60,885 nucleotides of DNA from a virus. How positions within the stretch are numbered: the stretch's first letter is position 1; each line of letters starts with the position of its first letter. Positions 37,347-46,298 of this stretch are shown here, piece by piece. The position numbers and the translations under genes were made by a program. The notes beneath the pieces are model-generated. The model was not told the origin of the DNA and searched no databases. It saw nothing but the letters and a program-made list of their open reading frames with translations. The stretch spans positions 1-60,885 of the IMG/VR virus record IMGVR_UViG_3300030419_000057, one strand, 5' to 3'.

Positions 37347-37372
37347 ATATAGTGTAGAGTGGAGGAAATTAT

Positions 37373-39907
37373 ATGGCAATAGAAAAGAATCCTTATGATC
37401 TAAATAAATCTAATGTTGTTCCTATGAATATGGAAGCAACAGAAGAAAGTAGTGCATCTATTGAGGTAGATGACGATGGGGGAATTATTGTAGATTTTGG
37501 ATCAGAAGAAATATTATCAGAAGAAGATGCTGTAGGACTAGGAGAATGGTATGACGATCTATCTGAAGAGATAGATGAAGATGAACTAGACCATATCGCA
37601 AATCAAGTTTATAATAACTATCAAAGTGACAAGGACTCTCGTGGTGAGTGGGAGGATATGTTTGAACGTGGCTTTGATCTTCTTGGTTTAAAACTTCAGG
37701 ATGCAACAGAACCATTTGAGGGAGCCTGTACTGCTGTCCACCCTCTACTTATTGAGTCTGCCGTAAAGTTTCAGTCAAAAGCCTCTCAGGAATTATTCCC
37801 TGCTGGAGGACCAGTCAAGACACAGATTATAGGAAAGCAAACTCCTGAAAAGGAGATGCAAGCTAATCGTGTCAAGGACTTTATGAATTATCAATTAACA
37901 GAGCAGATGTCTGAATACTTTGATGAGTTTGAACGGATGTTGTTCCATCTGCCACTGATAGGATCAGCTTTCAAAAAGATATACTATGATGCAAATCTTA
38001 AACGTCCTGTTTCAGAGTTTGTACCTATTGATCAATTTTATGTGTCTTATTTTGCTAGTGATCTTCGTAGGGCTGATAGGTATACTCATGTCATCTACCG
38101 TAGTCCTAATGATCTTAAAAGGGATATCTCTGCTGGAATATATTCTGAAGTAGAATTACCTCAAGCAGGTACTCCTGAACAAAGTGCTATGGAAGAGAAG
38201 ATGAATACTATTTTAGGATTCTCTCCATCTAGTGATAATGATCCCCAATATGTATTATTAGAACAACATTGTTATCTTGATCTACCTGCACCATTTAATG
38301 ACCCTGATGGTGTAGCATTACCTTATATAGTAACGATAGAAGAAAAGTCTAAAAGGGTTTTAAGTATTCGTAGAAACTTCAACCAAGACGATCCCAATAG
38401 AGAAAAGAAAATACACTTTACACATTATAGATTCGTACCAGGGTTCGGTTTCTACGGGTTTGGCCTAATGCATTTCTTAGGTAATCTCACTATGACTGCT
38501 ACGGCAGCTATGAGAGCTTTAGTAGATGCAGGTCAATTTGCGAACTTACCAGGAGGTTTTAAAGCAAAGGGTGTACGGGTAGTTGGTGACAACGATCCTA
38601 TTGCTCCTGGTGAATTTAAGGAAGTTGAGTCAACTGGTATTGATCTCTCAAAGGCTATTGTTCCCTTGCCATACAAGGAGCCTTCCTCAACTCTCTACCA
38701 GATGCTTACGTTTGTATCCGCAGCAGGACAGAAGTTTGCTGATAGTTCGGAACAAGTTATTTCCGATAATGCTTCTTATGGTCCTGTTGGAACGACAATG
38801 GCTTTACTAGAAGCATCAAGCAAGTTCTTTAGTGCAGTCCACAAGAGACTCCACAAATCTCAGAAAGATGAATTTAGACTGTTAGCTACGATTGATTATG
38901 AGTATCTACCTTCTAAGTATCCGTATGAGATTCCTAATGCTAATCAGCACGTATTTAGGAAAGACTTTGATGGTCGGGTAGATGTCCTACCTGTTAGTGA
39001 TCCAAACATTCCTTCAAATGCACACAGGATGATGATGGCTCAGATGGCATTACAACTATCTCAGAACTCGCCTCCTGGTATGTTCAACTTAGAAGCACTT
39101 AACAGAACAATTCTTAATTCTGCTAATATGCCTAATATTGAGGAGATACTCCCACCAAAACAACAAGCTAAACCTCTTGATCCTGTATCGGATATTATGG
39201 CTGCAACAAAAGGATTACCTATTGCAGCATTCCCAGGACAGGATCACGATGCTCATATACAGGTAAAGATGGCTTATCTTCAAGACCCTGCTAATGGAGC
39301 TAATCCTATTATGCAACGTATAGCTCCTGTAATACAGGCTAATATACAGGAACATTCTGTAATGAAGTATCAAGAACAGATGAGTGGTATGACACAACAG
39401 TTAGCCCAAGGATCACAAGACCCTGCTGTTATTGAACAAGCTATGGCTCAAGCTGCTCAACAGGTTATGCAAGCTAATCAAATGGCTGCACAAGGAATGG
39501 GGCAATCTATTGAACAACAAACTATTCAACTACAAAAAGATCAGCTTATGTTGGATAAAGAGAAACTTGATTTAGAAGCTCTAAAGGATACGGCTGAAAT
39601 GCAGTTAAAGAATAGAGAACTAAATCTTAAAGAAGATACTCTAAAGGTACAGACAATTAAAGAAGGTTCTAATGCTTTAATGAAAGCAGAAGAAAAAGAC
39701 AAAGATCGTATTGCTAAAGAAACTGAGAATGCTATTAAAACTTTAATGAATGTTGCCAAGGTAACAGTAGAAGATGATACTAAAAAGAAGTTAAAGTTAG
39801 CAGATATTAAAGCTGACTTTGCTAAAGAAGAGGAGCGTACTGCTCGTGATATAGAATTAGAAAATATTAAAACCCATAGAGATGAAAGACTAGGAGGAGA
39901 GGAGTAA
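37373..39907 (+). CDS. Portal protein (844 aa)
   Basis: After an acidic N-terminal 60 residues comes the portal body: ATEPFEGACTAVHPLLIESA, QSKASQELFPAGGPVKTQI, FDEFERMLFHLPLIGSAFKK and FTHYRFVPGFGFYGFGLMHF. This pattern is typical of large podovirus portals. The last 170 residues are a Gln/Glu/Lys-rich helical region like the P22 portal barrel. It forms the dodecameric DNA entry ring that contacts TerL and the adaptors. GGAGGA precedes the ATG. Confidence 0.88.
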   Translation: MAIEKNPYDLNKSNVVPMNMEATEESSASIEVDDDGGIIVDFGSEEILSEEDAVGLGEWYDDLSEEIDEDELDHIANQVYNNYQSDKDSRGEWEDMFERGFDLLGLKLQDATEPFEGACTAVHPLLIESAVKFQSKASQELFPAGGPVKTQIIGKQTPEKEMQANRVKDFMNYQLTEQMSEYFDEFERMLFHLPLIGSAFKKIYYDANLKRPVSEFVPIDQFYVSYFASDLRRADRYTHVIYRSPNDLKRDISAGIYSEVELPQAGTPEQSAMEEKMNTILGFSPSSDNDPQYVLLEQHCYLDLPAPFNDPDGVALPYIVTIEEKSKRVLSIRRNFNQDDPNREKKIHFTHYRFVPGFGFYGFGLMHFLGNLTMTATAAMRALVDAGQFANLPGGFKAKGVRVVGDNDPIAPGEFKEVESTGIDLSKAIVPLPYKEPSSTLYQMLTFVSAAGQKFADSSEQVISDNASYGPVGTTMALLEASSKFFSAVHKRLHKSQKDEFRLLATIDYEYLPSKYPYEIPNANQHVFRKDFDGRVDVLPVSDPNIPSNAHRMMMAQMALQLSQNSPPGMFNLEALNRTILNSANMPNIEEILPPKQQAKPLDPVSDIMAATKGLPIAAFPGQDHDAHIQVKMAYLQDPANGANPIMQRIAPVIQANIQEHSVMKYQEQMSGMTQQLAQGSQDPAVIEQAMAQAAQQVMQANQMAAQGMGQSIEQQTIQLQKDQLMLDKEKLDLEALKDTAEMQLKNRELNLKEDTLKVQTIKEGSNALMKAEEKDKDRIAKETENAIKTLMNVAKVTVEDDTKKKLKLADIKADFAKEEERTARDIELENIKTHRDERLGGEE

Positions 39908-39910
39908 ACA

Positions 39911-40108
39911 ATGAGTAAATATATGAACCAAGGAAGTATTGGTAATAATGATTCCAATCGCTCAGTAGGTGATTGGGATGATGTTGATTATTCTAGCTGG
40001 AGTGTAAGAGCTAAGAAAGGTATTACGGAAGACTTTCCACCTGATACTTATAAAGTTCCTAACCCCAAACGGAGTACTCGTGAAACTAAAGGCCCAAGTT
40101 TATCATAG
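39911..40108 (+). CDS. Small hypothetical protein after portal (65 aa)
   Basis: MSKYMNQGSIGNNDSNRSVG, polar and probably disordered, with a DFPPDTYKVPNPKRS segment. AGGAGAGGAGTAA overlaps the portal stop as a ribosome binding site. No family was recognised. Confidence 0.6.
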   Translation: MSKYMNQGSIGNNDSNRSVGDWDDVDYSSWSVRAKKGITEDFPPDTYKVPNPKRSTRETKGPSLS

Positions 40109-40117
40109 GAGAATTTT

Positions 40118-40240
40118 ATGAAAGAATGGATAAACGATAAATTTCAAAAAATTTCTTGTAAGTGTGGGCTATCCTGTAAGGGGATGTGGATAGGTATAGC
40201 TTTATTTTTAATTATTGTAATAATGGTATCAGCATCCTAA
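40118..40240 (+). CDS. 40-residue membrane protein with three cysteines
   Basis: MKEWINDKFQKISCKCGLSC is followed by a membrane helix (IGIALFLIIVIMVSA). The CKC...C group just before the helix could bind metal or lipid. AGGAG lies 6 bases before the ATG and the stop overlaps the next start (TAATG), supporting a genuine small gene. The function is unknown. Confidence 0.6.
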   Translation: MKEWINDKFQKISCKCGLSCKGMWIGIALFLIIVIMVSAS

Positions 40241-40437
40241 TGGAATTGTGGGATGATATTATTCAATCTTATAATAAAGAAATAGAGAATTTAAAAAATT
40301 CTCTTGCATCTGGAAGTATGGAAGACTATGCACATTATAGACAACTTGTAGGTTCTATTAATGGTATAGAATGGTCACGGCAACAATTAACTGAAATTAT
40401 TAAACGTAGACAACATCTAGATGAAGAGGACTTTTAA
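40240..40437 (+). CDS. Small helical protein (65 aa)
   Basis: The start at 40240 (MELWDDIIQSYNKEIENLKN) is chosen because it overlaps the upstream TAA (TAATG). It has a coiled-coil-like N-terminal half and a central HYRQLVGSINGIEWSRQQL, a pattern common to small phage proteins near portal genes. Possibly an assembly factor. Confidence 0.65.
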   Translation: MELWDDIIQSYNKEIENLKNSLASGSMEDYAHYRQLVGSINGIEWSRQQLTEIIKRRQHLDEEDF

Positions 40438-40857
40438 ATGAGACACGTTGAATTATCTGGTGCTATCAAAAACGATGAGTGGATTGATGCAGTAGATACT
40501 GAAGTAACTTTGGATGAACTTCCAGAAATTCCTGGGTATCATGTATTGGTGCGTCCCTTTTCAGTAAAGGAAAAAACTAAGAGTGGTATATTTATTCCAG
40601 ATTCCATTAAAGATGATATTGCCTATCTTACAACAGTAGGACAGGTTATTGTAGTAGGAGACTTAGCTTATGAAGATGTAAATAAGTTTCCTAAAGGACC
40701 GTGGTGTGCAGAAGGTGATTTTGTATGTTATGGTAAACATACAGGTACTAAACTTTTTTATCAGGGACAACGATTTATATTATTGTTTGATGACCAAGTT
40801 ATTATGAAGGTAAGTTCTCCTACTCATTTGGACCCTACCTTTAATTTAAGTCATTAA
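40438..40857 (+). CDS. GroES-like co-chaperonin
   Basis: In this 139-residue protein, after about 30 extra N-terminal residues comes the Cpn10 fold: IPGYHVLVRPFSVKEKTKSG with a mobile-loop-like KTKSGIFIPDS (about 46-56), VGQVIVVGDLAYEDV, GDFVCYGKHTGTK and FILLFDDQVIMKV. T4 gp31 and other phage co-chaperonins replace host GroES for capsid folding. Its place between portal and scaffold/capsid genes fits that role. The TAA of the previous gene abuts its ATG. Confidence 0.8.
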   Translation: MRHVELSGAIKNDEWIDAVDTEVTLDELPEIPGYHVLVRPFSVKEKTKSGIFIPDSIKDDIAYLTTVGQVIVVGDLAYEDVNKFPKGPWCAEGDFVCYGKHTGTKLFYQGQRFILLFDDQVIMKVSSPTHLDPTFNLSH

Positions 40858-40863
40858 AAAAAG

Positions 40864-40893
40864 TTGCGTACCCTGTATATAATAGTGTATAAT
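40864..40893 (+). promoter_or_regulatory. Promoter for scaffold/capsid unit
   Basis: TTGCGT (40864-40869), 18-base spacer, TATAAT (40888-40893), directly after the co-chaperonin gene. It is similar in wording to the promoter at 37318-37346. Confidence 0.62.
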
Positions 40894-40942
40894 ATTATTA
40901 TTGGACGTAAATACGTTTGACTCGTCAACAACGGAGATTATT

Positions 40943-41938
40943 ATGGCAGAAGAAAAAGAAATTGAAGTACAAGAACAGGATGATGGTGGATGGAATAAAA
41001 TTACTGTTCCTTCTGAATCAGAGATGGAAGTTGAAGTAGTAGATGAAAAAGTTGAAGCAGTACAAGAAAAAGACAAACCTGACCCTGCTCCTACTACAAC
41101 TAAACCTGATGAACCTGAGTTAGAAGGAATAGAAACTCAAGGGGCAGAAAAAAGAATACGAAAATTAATTCGTCAACGTAAAGAACGTGATGAAGAAATT
41201 AGTAAGTTGATAGATCAAAATAATCAACTTAAATCTAAATTAAGTGTTAAAGAAACAGAAGTTGCTACAAATGTTAAACAGAATATTGAATTAAGTTCAA
41301 AACAGGTTGATGATAAAATTGAATTAGCTAGGGCTGCATATCTTAATGCATTTGATGGTGGAGATAAAGAACAGCTTCTTTCAGCACAAGAAATTTTAAA
41401 TCAAGCCCAATTTGAAAAACAAAGAATTGAAGATGCTAAGACTGCTCTAGATCAATATGAAACAACACAACAGAACCAACAGACGGTTCAACAACAACAA
41501 GAGGAATATACACCTGATCCTAAAGCAATGAGATGGGCATCTGAAAATGACTGGTTTGGTCAGGATCAGATTATGACTTACGGAGCTTTAGAGATTGATA
41601 AACAATTAAAAGCAGAAGGTTATGATCCTTCTGATGACGAGTTCTATGTAGAAGTGAATAAGAGACTAAAGGATACTTTTCCTAATAAGTTTAAGGGAGA
41701 ATCTGAAGTACAAAATTCACAACCCCGTAAGCAGGAAACGTCACCTGCTCAAGTGGTCGCTGGTACGTCACGCTCACCCAGTACTTCCAGTAACCGTAAG
41801 GTTAAGTTAAGTCCAGAGGATATTAGACTGGCTAATAAATGGAAGATACCACTTGAAGTATATGCAGCAGAGAAGCTCAAAGTTGATAAGGCTGAAGGCG
41901 AATATACTAATGTTGCAACTGAGAAGCGTGGAGGATAA
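40943..41938 (+). CDS. Scaffold/head assembly protein
   Basis: The ATG at 40943 (MAEEKEIEVQEQDDGGWNKI) follows GGAGATTATT; an earlier in-frame ATG at 40901 has no such site. The 331-residue protein is very acidic at the N-terminus, has a central coiled coil (KLIRQRKERDEEISKLIDQN), a Gln-rich linker and a basic C-terminal segment (SPEDIRLANKWKIPLEVYA). Composition and place just before the capsid genes are those of phage scaffolds. Confidence 0.78.
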   Translation: MAEEKEIEVQEQDDGGWNKITVPSESEMEVEVVDEKVEAVQEKDKPDPAPTTTKPDEPELEGIETQGAEKRIRKLIRQRKERDEEISKLIDQNNQLKSKLSVKETEVATNVKQNIELSSKQVDDKIELARAAYLNAFDGGDKEQLLSAQEILNQAQFEKQRIEDAKTALDQYETTQQNQQTVQQQQEEYTPDPKAMRWASENDWFGQDQIMTYGALEIDKQLKAEGYDPSDDEFYVEVNKRLKDTFPNKFKGESEVQNSQPRKQETSPAQVVAGTSRSPSTSSNRKVKLSPEDIRLANKWKIPLEVYAAEKLKVDKAEGEYTNVATEKRGG

Positions 41939-41943
41939 TAATC

Positions 41944-42432
41944 ATGGCACGTACACAATCACGTAGTTTACAAGAACGGGAAAATCAAACTAGAGAAGAA
42001 GTCTATACCTTTGAAGAAGAAGATGCCCTAGCAATACCAGAAGATGTAAAAGCTAGATTTCTAAATCAGGGTATGGTTCTTCGTTGGATACGAATCCAAA
42101 TCAGAGGTGCAGATGACTATCAAAATGTTGGAAAGCGTCAACGAGATGGATGGGTGTTCGTAACACCAGATGAAGTACCAGAATTGTCAACAAGCTCCAT
42201 CGTGAGGGAGGGAGGTCGCTATGCAGGTACAGTTGTAAGGGGTGATGTAGCCCTAGCAAAAATGCCTGAAGGTCGTGCAATAGCGAGAAATGAGCATTAC
42301 CAGAAGAAAGCTCACGATTTAATGAACGCTGTAAATAGCCAATTAATGAGTAACAATGATTCTCGTATGCCCATTTATAATAATAGTAAGTCAACCGTGT
42401 CTAGAGGAAAGAGTCCTAAATTTCAGGACTAA
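41944..42432 (+). CDS. Hypothetical structural-region protein (162 aa)
   Basis: It has an acidic N-terminus, then LRWIRIQIRGADDYQNVGKR followed by DGWVFVTPDEVPE and a basic Asn/Ser-rich tail. The central motif seems conserved in marine phages beside scaffold genes, but no function is known to me. Possibly a capsid-associated factor. Confidence 0.65.
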   Translation: MARTQSRSLQERENQTREEVYTFEEEDALAIPEDVKARFLNQGMVLRWIRIQIRGADDYQNVGKRQRDGWVFVTPDEVPELSTSSIVREGGRYAGTVVRGDVALAKMPEGRAIARNEHYQKKAHDLMNAVNSQLMSNNDSRMPIYNNSKSTVSRGKSPKFQD

Positions 42433-42466
42433 CAATCTAGAATGATTATGGAAGGAGAAAACTAAA

Positions 42467-43060
42467 ATGGATACTAAAGTTTCCGTATTAGGTGGCTTCC
42501 GTCCTGCACGTAATTATGGCTCTACGTCTAACAGTACTGGTCAAAAGATAATGCCTATTGCTTCAGGGGATGCCCGTAGCATTTTTAAGGGTGATCTTGT
42601 AAAAGTCAGCCTTGGCAATATTGAACCAGTTAGTGCTGCTGCTGATTATGCAGTAGGTGTATTCCAGGGTGTATACTATGAGAGTGATGGTGTACCAACT
42701 TGGAAACAGTACTGGCCAGCTAATACATCAGCTACGAATATCCAAGCTAATGTTATTGCTGATCCTGATATGACGTACAACATTATGGCTGATGCCTCGT
42801 GTAGTTCTGGAGATATCTACTTAAACTTTGAACTGACTCTTGGTGCTGGTAATACCGCTACAGGTATTTCAGGCTTTGGGTTGAAAGCATCAACAAGGAC
42901 TGCTGCTACGGCTCCCGTTAAGGCTGTAGGAGTACAAGACATCCCTGGTAATGACATTGATGTAGCTACGGAACGTGCGTTCCCTATTATGGCAGTTAAG
43001 ATACTCCGTAATGAAGTAGCTATGTATGATGTAGCATCCAGTGTTGTTGGTCCAATTTAA
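42467..43060 (+). CDS. Capsid decoration/head-associated protein (197 aa)
   Basis: FRPARNYGSTSNSTGQKIMP, then ARSIFKGDLVKVSLGNIEPV and GVFQGVYYESDGVPTWKQYW give a beta-rich, small-residue composition like head decoration proteins. It precedes the major capsid gene with a strong GGAGGA for the next start. A role in capsid stability is inferred. Confidence 0.62.
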   Translation: MDTKVSVLGGFRPARNYGSTSNSTGQKIMPIASGDARSIFKGDLVKVSLGNIEPVSAAADYAVGVFQGVYYESDGVPTWKQYWPANTSATNIQANVIADPDMTYNIMADASCSSGDIYLNFELTLGAGNTATGISGFGLKASTRTAATAPVKAVGVQDIPGNDIDVATERAFPIMAVKILRNEVAMYDVASSVVGPI

Positions 43061-43076
43061 TAGGGGAGGATAGAAA

Positions 43077-44009
43077 ATGGCTATTTCAAGAGCTAGTATC
43101 GCCAAAGAACTTCTCCCTGGTCTTAATGCCGTATTCGGTCTTGAGTACGGGGAAGTCAACAACGAACATGAGGCACTCTTTGAGGTCGAAAATTCTGATC
43201 GTGCTTTTGAAGAGGAAGTAATGTTCACTGGCTTTGGAACTGCACCTGTAAAAGGGGAAGGCTCCGCAGTCAGTTATGATACCGCACAAGAAACCTACGT
43301 TTCTCGTTATACCAATGAAACGGTGGCTCTTGCATTCGCAGTCACGGAAGAAGCTATGGAAGATAATCTCTATGATACGTTTTCCAAACTTCGTGCTCGT
43401 GGTCTTGCTCGTGCAATGGCAAACACCAAGCAAGTAAAAGCTGCTGACGTTTTCAATAACGGATTTGACACGGCTCCTGCTTATATTGGTGGCGATGGTG
43501 TAGCTTTCTTCAGTGCTTCGCATCCAGTAATTGATGGTACACAATCTAATCTAGCTGCTGCTTCGGACCTTTCGGAAGCTGCACTAGAAACCATTATTAC
43601 GAGTATCCAGAAGATCAAAGATGATCGTGGTATTCTTATTGGTGCTAATGCTGTATCGTTGCATATCCCACCTGATCTGTGGTCAACTGCTGATCAGATT
43701 CTCCACTCGCCAGGAACTACGATTGCTGGTGGAACTGGTGATGGAACATATGCCCAGAATAACATTAATGCTATTCGTCACATGGGGATGATTCCAGAAG
43801 GGTTCATGGTGAATCGTAGGTTTACGGATACCAACGGATACTTCATTAAGACTGATGTACCTAATGGTGCTAAAATGTTTGTACGTGTTCCACTACAAAC
43901 TAAGATGGAGCCTGACTTTGATACAGGTAATCTTCGCTTTAAGGCTCGTGAGCGTTATAGCTTCGGGTTTTCTGACTGGCGTAGTTACTTTGGATCACGA
44001 GGTTCGTAA
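43077..44009 (+). CDS. Major capsid protein (Mu gpT-like/HK97-fold)
   Basis: This 310-residue protein begins MAISRASIAKELLPGLNAVF, then YTNETVALAFAVTEEAMEDN, DRGILIGANAVSLHIPPDLW and KARERYSFGFSDWRSYFGS at the C-terminus. These match the gpT-like major head subunit family with an HK97-type fold. GGGGAGGA precedes the ATG and a terminator follows, so the mRNA ends here in part. Codons are G+C-richer, consistent with very high expression. Confidence 0.88.
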   Translation: MAISRASIAKELLPGLNAVFGLEYGEVNNEHEALFEVENSDRAFEEEVMFTGFGTAPVKGEGSAVSYDTAQETYVSRYTNETVALAFAVTEEAMEDNLYDTFSKLRARGLARAMANTKQVKAADVFNNGFDTAPAYIGGDGVAFFSASHPVIDGTQSNLAAASDLSEAALETIITSIQKIKDDRGILIGANAVSLHIPPDLWSTADQILHSPGTTIAGGTGDGTYAQNNINAIRHMGMIPEGFMVNRRFTDTNGYFIKTDVPNGAKMFVRVPLQTKMEPDFDTGNLRFKARERYSFGFSDWRSYFGSRGS

Positions 44010-44024
44010 GTTTGTTTAGGAGAG

Positions 44025-44058
44025 GAGGGGGTTTCTTAACCCTCTCCACTCTATTTTG
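44025..44058 (+). terminator. Terminator after the major capsid gene
   Basis: A 9-bp stem (44025-44033 with 44038-44046, one G-U, TCTT loop) is followed by CACTCTATTTTG. It lies 15 bases after the capsid stop and should partly uncouple capsid from downstream expression. Confidence 0.72.
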
Positions 44059-44072
44059 ATGAAGGGAACAAC

Positions 44073-44423
44073 ATGGCTACAAATATTAAAACAGCAACAG
44101 TTACAGGAAGTGGACAACTCTTAGATTATTCCAGAGGAAGTGGTACAGGTTCAACAAGTATTGGTAATGTATCAGCAGGATCAGCAGGAATGGGAGATAC
44201 GATTGCAGTAGGTACTCGTATATTAGGTATTACGGCTGCTGTTACAGGAACGTGTAATATTACTGACACATGGACTTCTGTAAATACTACTAAAACTCGT
44301 ATTCGTATTCGTTTTGCTGGTAATCACGATGCTTACTTTGGAGAACAGGGTGTAAAATTCTTAGGTAAAATGATGGTGTCTGCTCCTACATCTGGTTCTA
44401 CTGTTATGATTTATTATGGTTAA
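44073..44423 (+). CDS. Small structural protein (116 aa)
   Basis: A beta-rich, Thr/Gly/Ser-rich protein starting MATNIKTATVTGSGQLLDYS and ending SAPTSGSTVMIYYG. Composition and position suggest a head or connector protein. No named family was recognised. Confidence 0.6.
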   Translation: MATNIKTATVTGSGQLLDYSRGSGTGSTSIGNVSAGSAGMGDTIAVGTRILGITAAVTGTCNITDTWTSVNTTKTRIRIRFAGNHDAYFGEQGVKFLGKMMVSAPTSGSTVMIYYG

Positions 44424-44425
44424 TT

Positions 44426-45085
44426 ATGCCTGATTATGATTATTTGATTACAGATGTAAAAAATACGACAGAGAATGATGGTACAGAATTTACAGCACAC
44501 CTACCAAAGATTGTTAATAAAGCAGAAAATAAACTAACTACTGACTTAGACGATCATGGCTTAACCGTATATACATCTATAGCAATCCCGTCAGGACAGG
44601 CTATTGTTACAGTTCCTAGTGGTACTCGTATCGTTAGGAATTTCTCCATGACTCAAGATGGGTCAAGGAAGAATATGTTATTGCGTACAATGGAGTTTGT
44701 AAATGATTTCTGGCCTGTGAGTGCCAGTACCAGTGCTCCAATCTATTATGCTTATAGAGGTAATACTGAGATAAGAATTGCTCCCACTCCAGCATCTACA
44801 CATAACGGTGAGATTATGACAGTGGTTAGACCAACTACTCTTACCTCTACAGGTACAACTTCAAATTACTTTACAGATTTTTGTTATGATGCTTTGTTCT
44901 CTGCCTGTATGGTAGAAGCATCTTTATTTATGAAGGACTCTACAGCTACTCAATTATGGGAAACTCAATATCAGTATCATATTAATGCTTTACGTAATCA
45001 GGCACGTAGGACTAGACAGGATGATATGGCTGTTAATGCTAGTCCTGCTGGTGGTCCTGATACTCTTATAAAAGGTTCAAGCTAA
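44426..45085 (+). CDS. Head-to-tail adaptor (P22 gp4-like), copy 1
   Basis: This 219-residue protein has IVNKAENKLTTDLDDHGLTV, TVPSGTRIVRNFSMTQDGSR and PIYYAYRGNTEIRIAPTPAS, then a helical end (YQYHINALRNQARRTRQDD). The arrangement (beta sandwich plus C-terminal helices) resembles P22 gp4-type tail accessory/adaptor proteins sitting under the portal. A second protein of related type lies at 48532. Confidence 0.68.
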   Translation: MPDYDYLITDVKNTTENDGTEFTAHLPKIVNKAENKLTTDLDDHGLTVYTSIAIPSGQAIVTVPSGTRIVRNFSMTQDGSRKNMLLRTMEFVNDFWPVSASTSAPIYYAYRGNTEIRIAPTPASTHNGEIMTVVRPTTLTSTGTTSNYFTDFCYDALFSACMVEASLFMKDSTATQLWETQYQYHINALRNQARRTRQDDMAVNASPAGGPDTLIKGSS

Positions 45086-45321
45086 TGGCAATTAGTAGAG
45101 CTAATATAGGGAAGGAAATTAAAATGGCAGGAAAGAAAAAGAAACTTGATATTAAGAAAGTGATTAAAAAACCTGGAGCTTTACGTGCAACATTAAAAAT
45201 TAAAAAAGGTAAAAAGATTCCTGCTTCTAAATTAAATGCTGCTGCTAAGAAAAAAGGTGTTACGGGAGACAGAGCAAGATTTGCTAAACTACTTAAAAAA
45301 TTAAATCAGAGGAGAGCATAA
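45085..45321 (+). CDS. Lysine-rich virion protein with MAISRA start (78 aa)
   Basis: The TAATG start at 45085 gives MAISRANIGKEIKMAGKKKK; an internal ATG at 45124 with its own AAGGAA could give a shorter form. The first 12 residues echo the major capsid N-terminus (MAISRASIAKEL). The remainder is almost all Lys, Ala and Gly. Likely a DNA- or capsid-associated basic protein. Confidence 0.62.
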   Translation: MAISRANIGKEIKMAGKKKKLDIKKVIKKPGALRATLKIKKGKKIPASKLNAAAKKKGVTGDRARFAKLLKKLNQRRA

Positions 45322-45512
45322 TGGCTACTAAAGAAGCACTCTATAAAGATTCAGACCGTCCTGTAGCAAAGCCCACAGGTCAGGGATTTGGTGCAGCCCA
45401 TACAGGACCAGCAGTTCATGGTCCTATTCATGCTGTATGTGATTATGATTATCCACAGGGAAAAAGTTTTCCTATTGATAAGCATACAGCTTATAAGAGA
45501 GAGGGTAGTTAG
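45321..45512 (+). CDS. Small protein (63 aa) ending in TAG, in frame with next gene
   Basis: MATKEALYKDSDRPVAKPTG then HGPIHAVCDYDYPQGKSF, moderately basic and mostly polar. It starts inside the previous stop (TAATG). Its TAG is followed with no gap by the ATG of the next gene in the same frame, so amber readthrough would fuse the two into a 321-residue protein. Confidence 0.62.
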   Translation: MATKEALYKDSDRPVAKPTGQGFGAAHTGPAVHGPIHAVCDYDYPQGKSFPIDKHTAYKREGS

Positions 45513-46286
45513 ATGACACAACTTTTAACTAAACCACTTAATGCAGCAGCTAAAGCTGCTTTAAAACTTTTAAAGAAGCCATCTATTATGGTAGATGATA
45601 CTGCTAAGTTTGCAGGAAAGTTTGGTGAAAAAGAAGCTGTTAAACATCTAGGTAAAACACGAGTTGATAAAGCAAAAAAAGCTATAGAGAAAAGAGGGGA
45701 AAAGAAAAAGGATAAAAAGAAAAAGAAAACCCCCAAATCTAAAAAAGGATTTACTAAAGAAGATTTAAAGCATATGACTAAAAAAGAACGTGCAGAATTT
45801 AGTAAATTAAGAAAACAACAAAAAGCAGATGAAAGAGGAACAGCTAGTGGAGGTTCAACTGCTGGTGGAGATCGTATTCAAACTTTAGTAAAACCTTCAA
45901 GAGTTACTCAAACTACTCCTGGTCAACCTTCTAGAAAATTAAAACGACAGCAAAGAATAGTTGTAGAACATCCACGAGGAGAACTTAAATCTAGAGCAAA
46001 AACATTTACGGATGACGAAATAAAGAATTTAGAACCACATGAGTTACGTGAACAACAGTTAGCTCCTATGCCTCCAGGTACACCTTCTCAGATTCACGAT
46101 ATGATGACAGGTAAAAAACTTCATCAATCTCAACTAGATGAAATTTATGATCAGATTAAGGAAGGAGCTATAAATCTTGATCGTAAACATGGTGGTAAAG
46201 TTAAAAAATATAAACATGGTGGTAAAATTAGTTCCCCCCGTGGAGTAGGTAAAGCTCTACGTGGTTGGGGTAAAGTTAGCTCATAA
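45513..46286 (+). CDS. Lysine-rich protein with GGKVKKY motif (257 aa)
   Basis: A basic, largely disordered protein with LNAAAKAALKLLKKPSIMVD and runs of Lys in the first third, a central acidic/basic mixture, and near the C-terminus KHGGKVKKYKHGGKISS. The motif repeats in the next protein. It could condense DNA or anchor in the capsid; no enzyme motif was found. Confidence 0.62.
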   Translation: MTQLLTKPLNAAAKAALKLLKKPSIMVDDTAKFAGKFGEKEAVKHLGKTRVDKAKKAIEKRGEKKKDKKKKKTPKSKKGFTKEDLKHMTKKERAEFSKLRKQQKADERGTASGGSTAGGDRIQTLVKPSRVTQTTPGQPSRKLKRQQRIVVEHPRGELKSRAKTFTDDEIKNLEPHELREQQLAPMPPGTPSQIHDMMTGKKLHQSQLDEIYDQIKEGAINLDRKHGGKVKKYKHGGKISSPRGVGKALRGWGKVSS

Positions 46287-46298
46287 AGGAGAAAAAAA

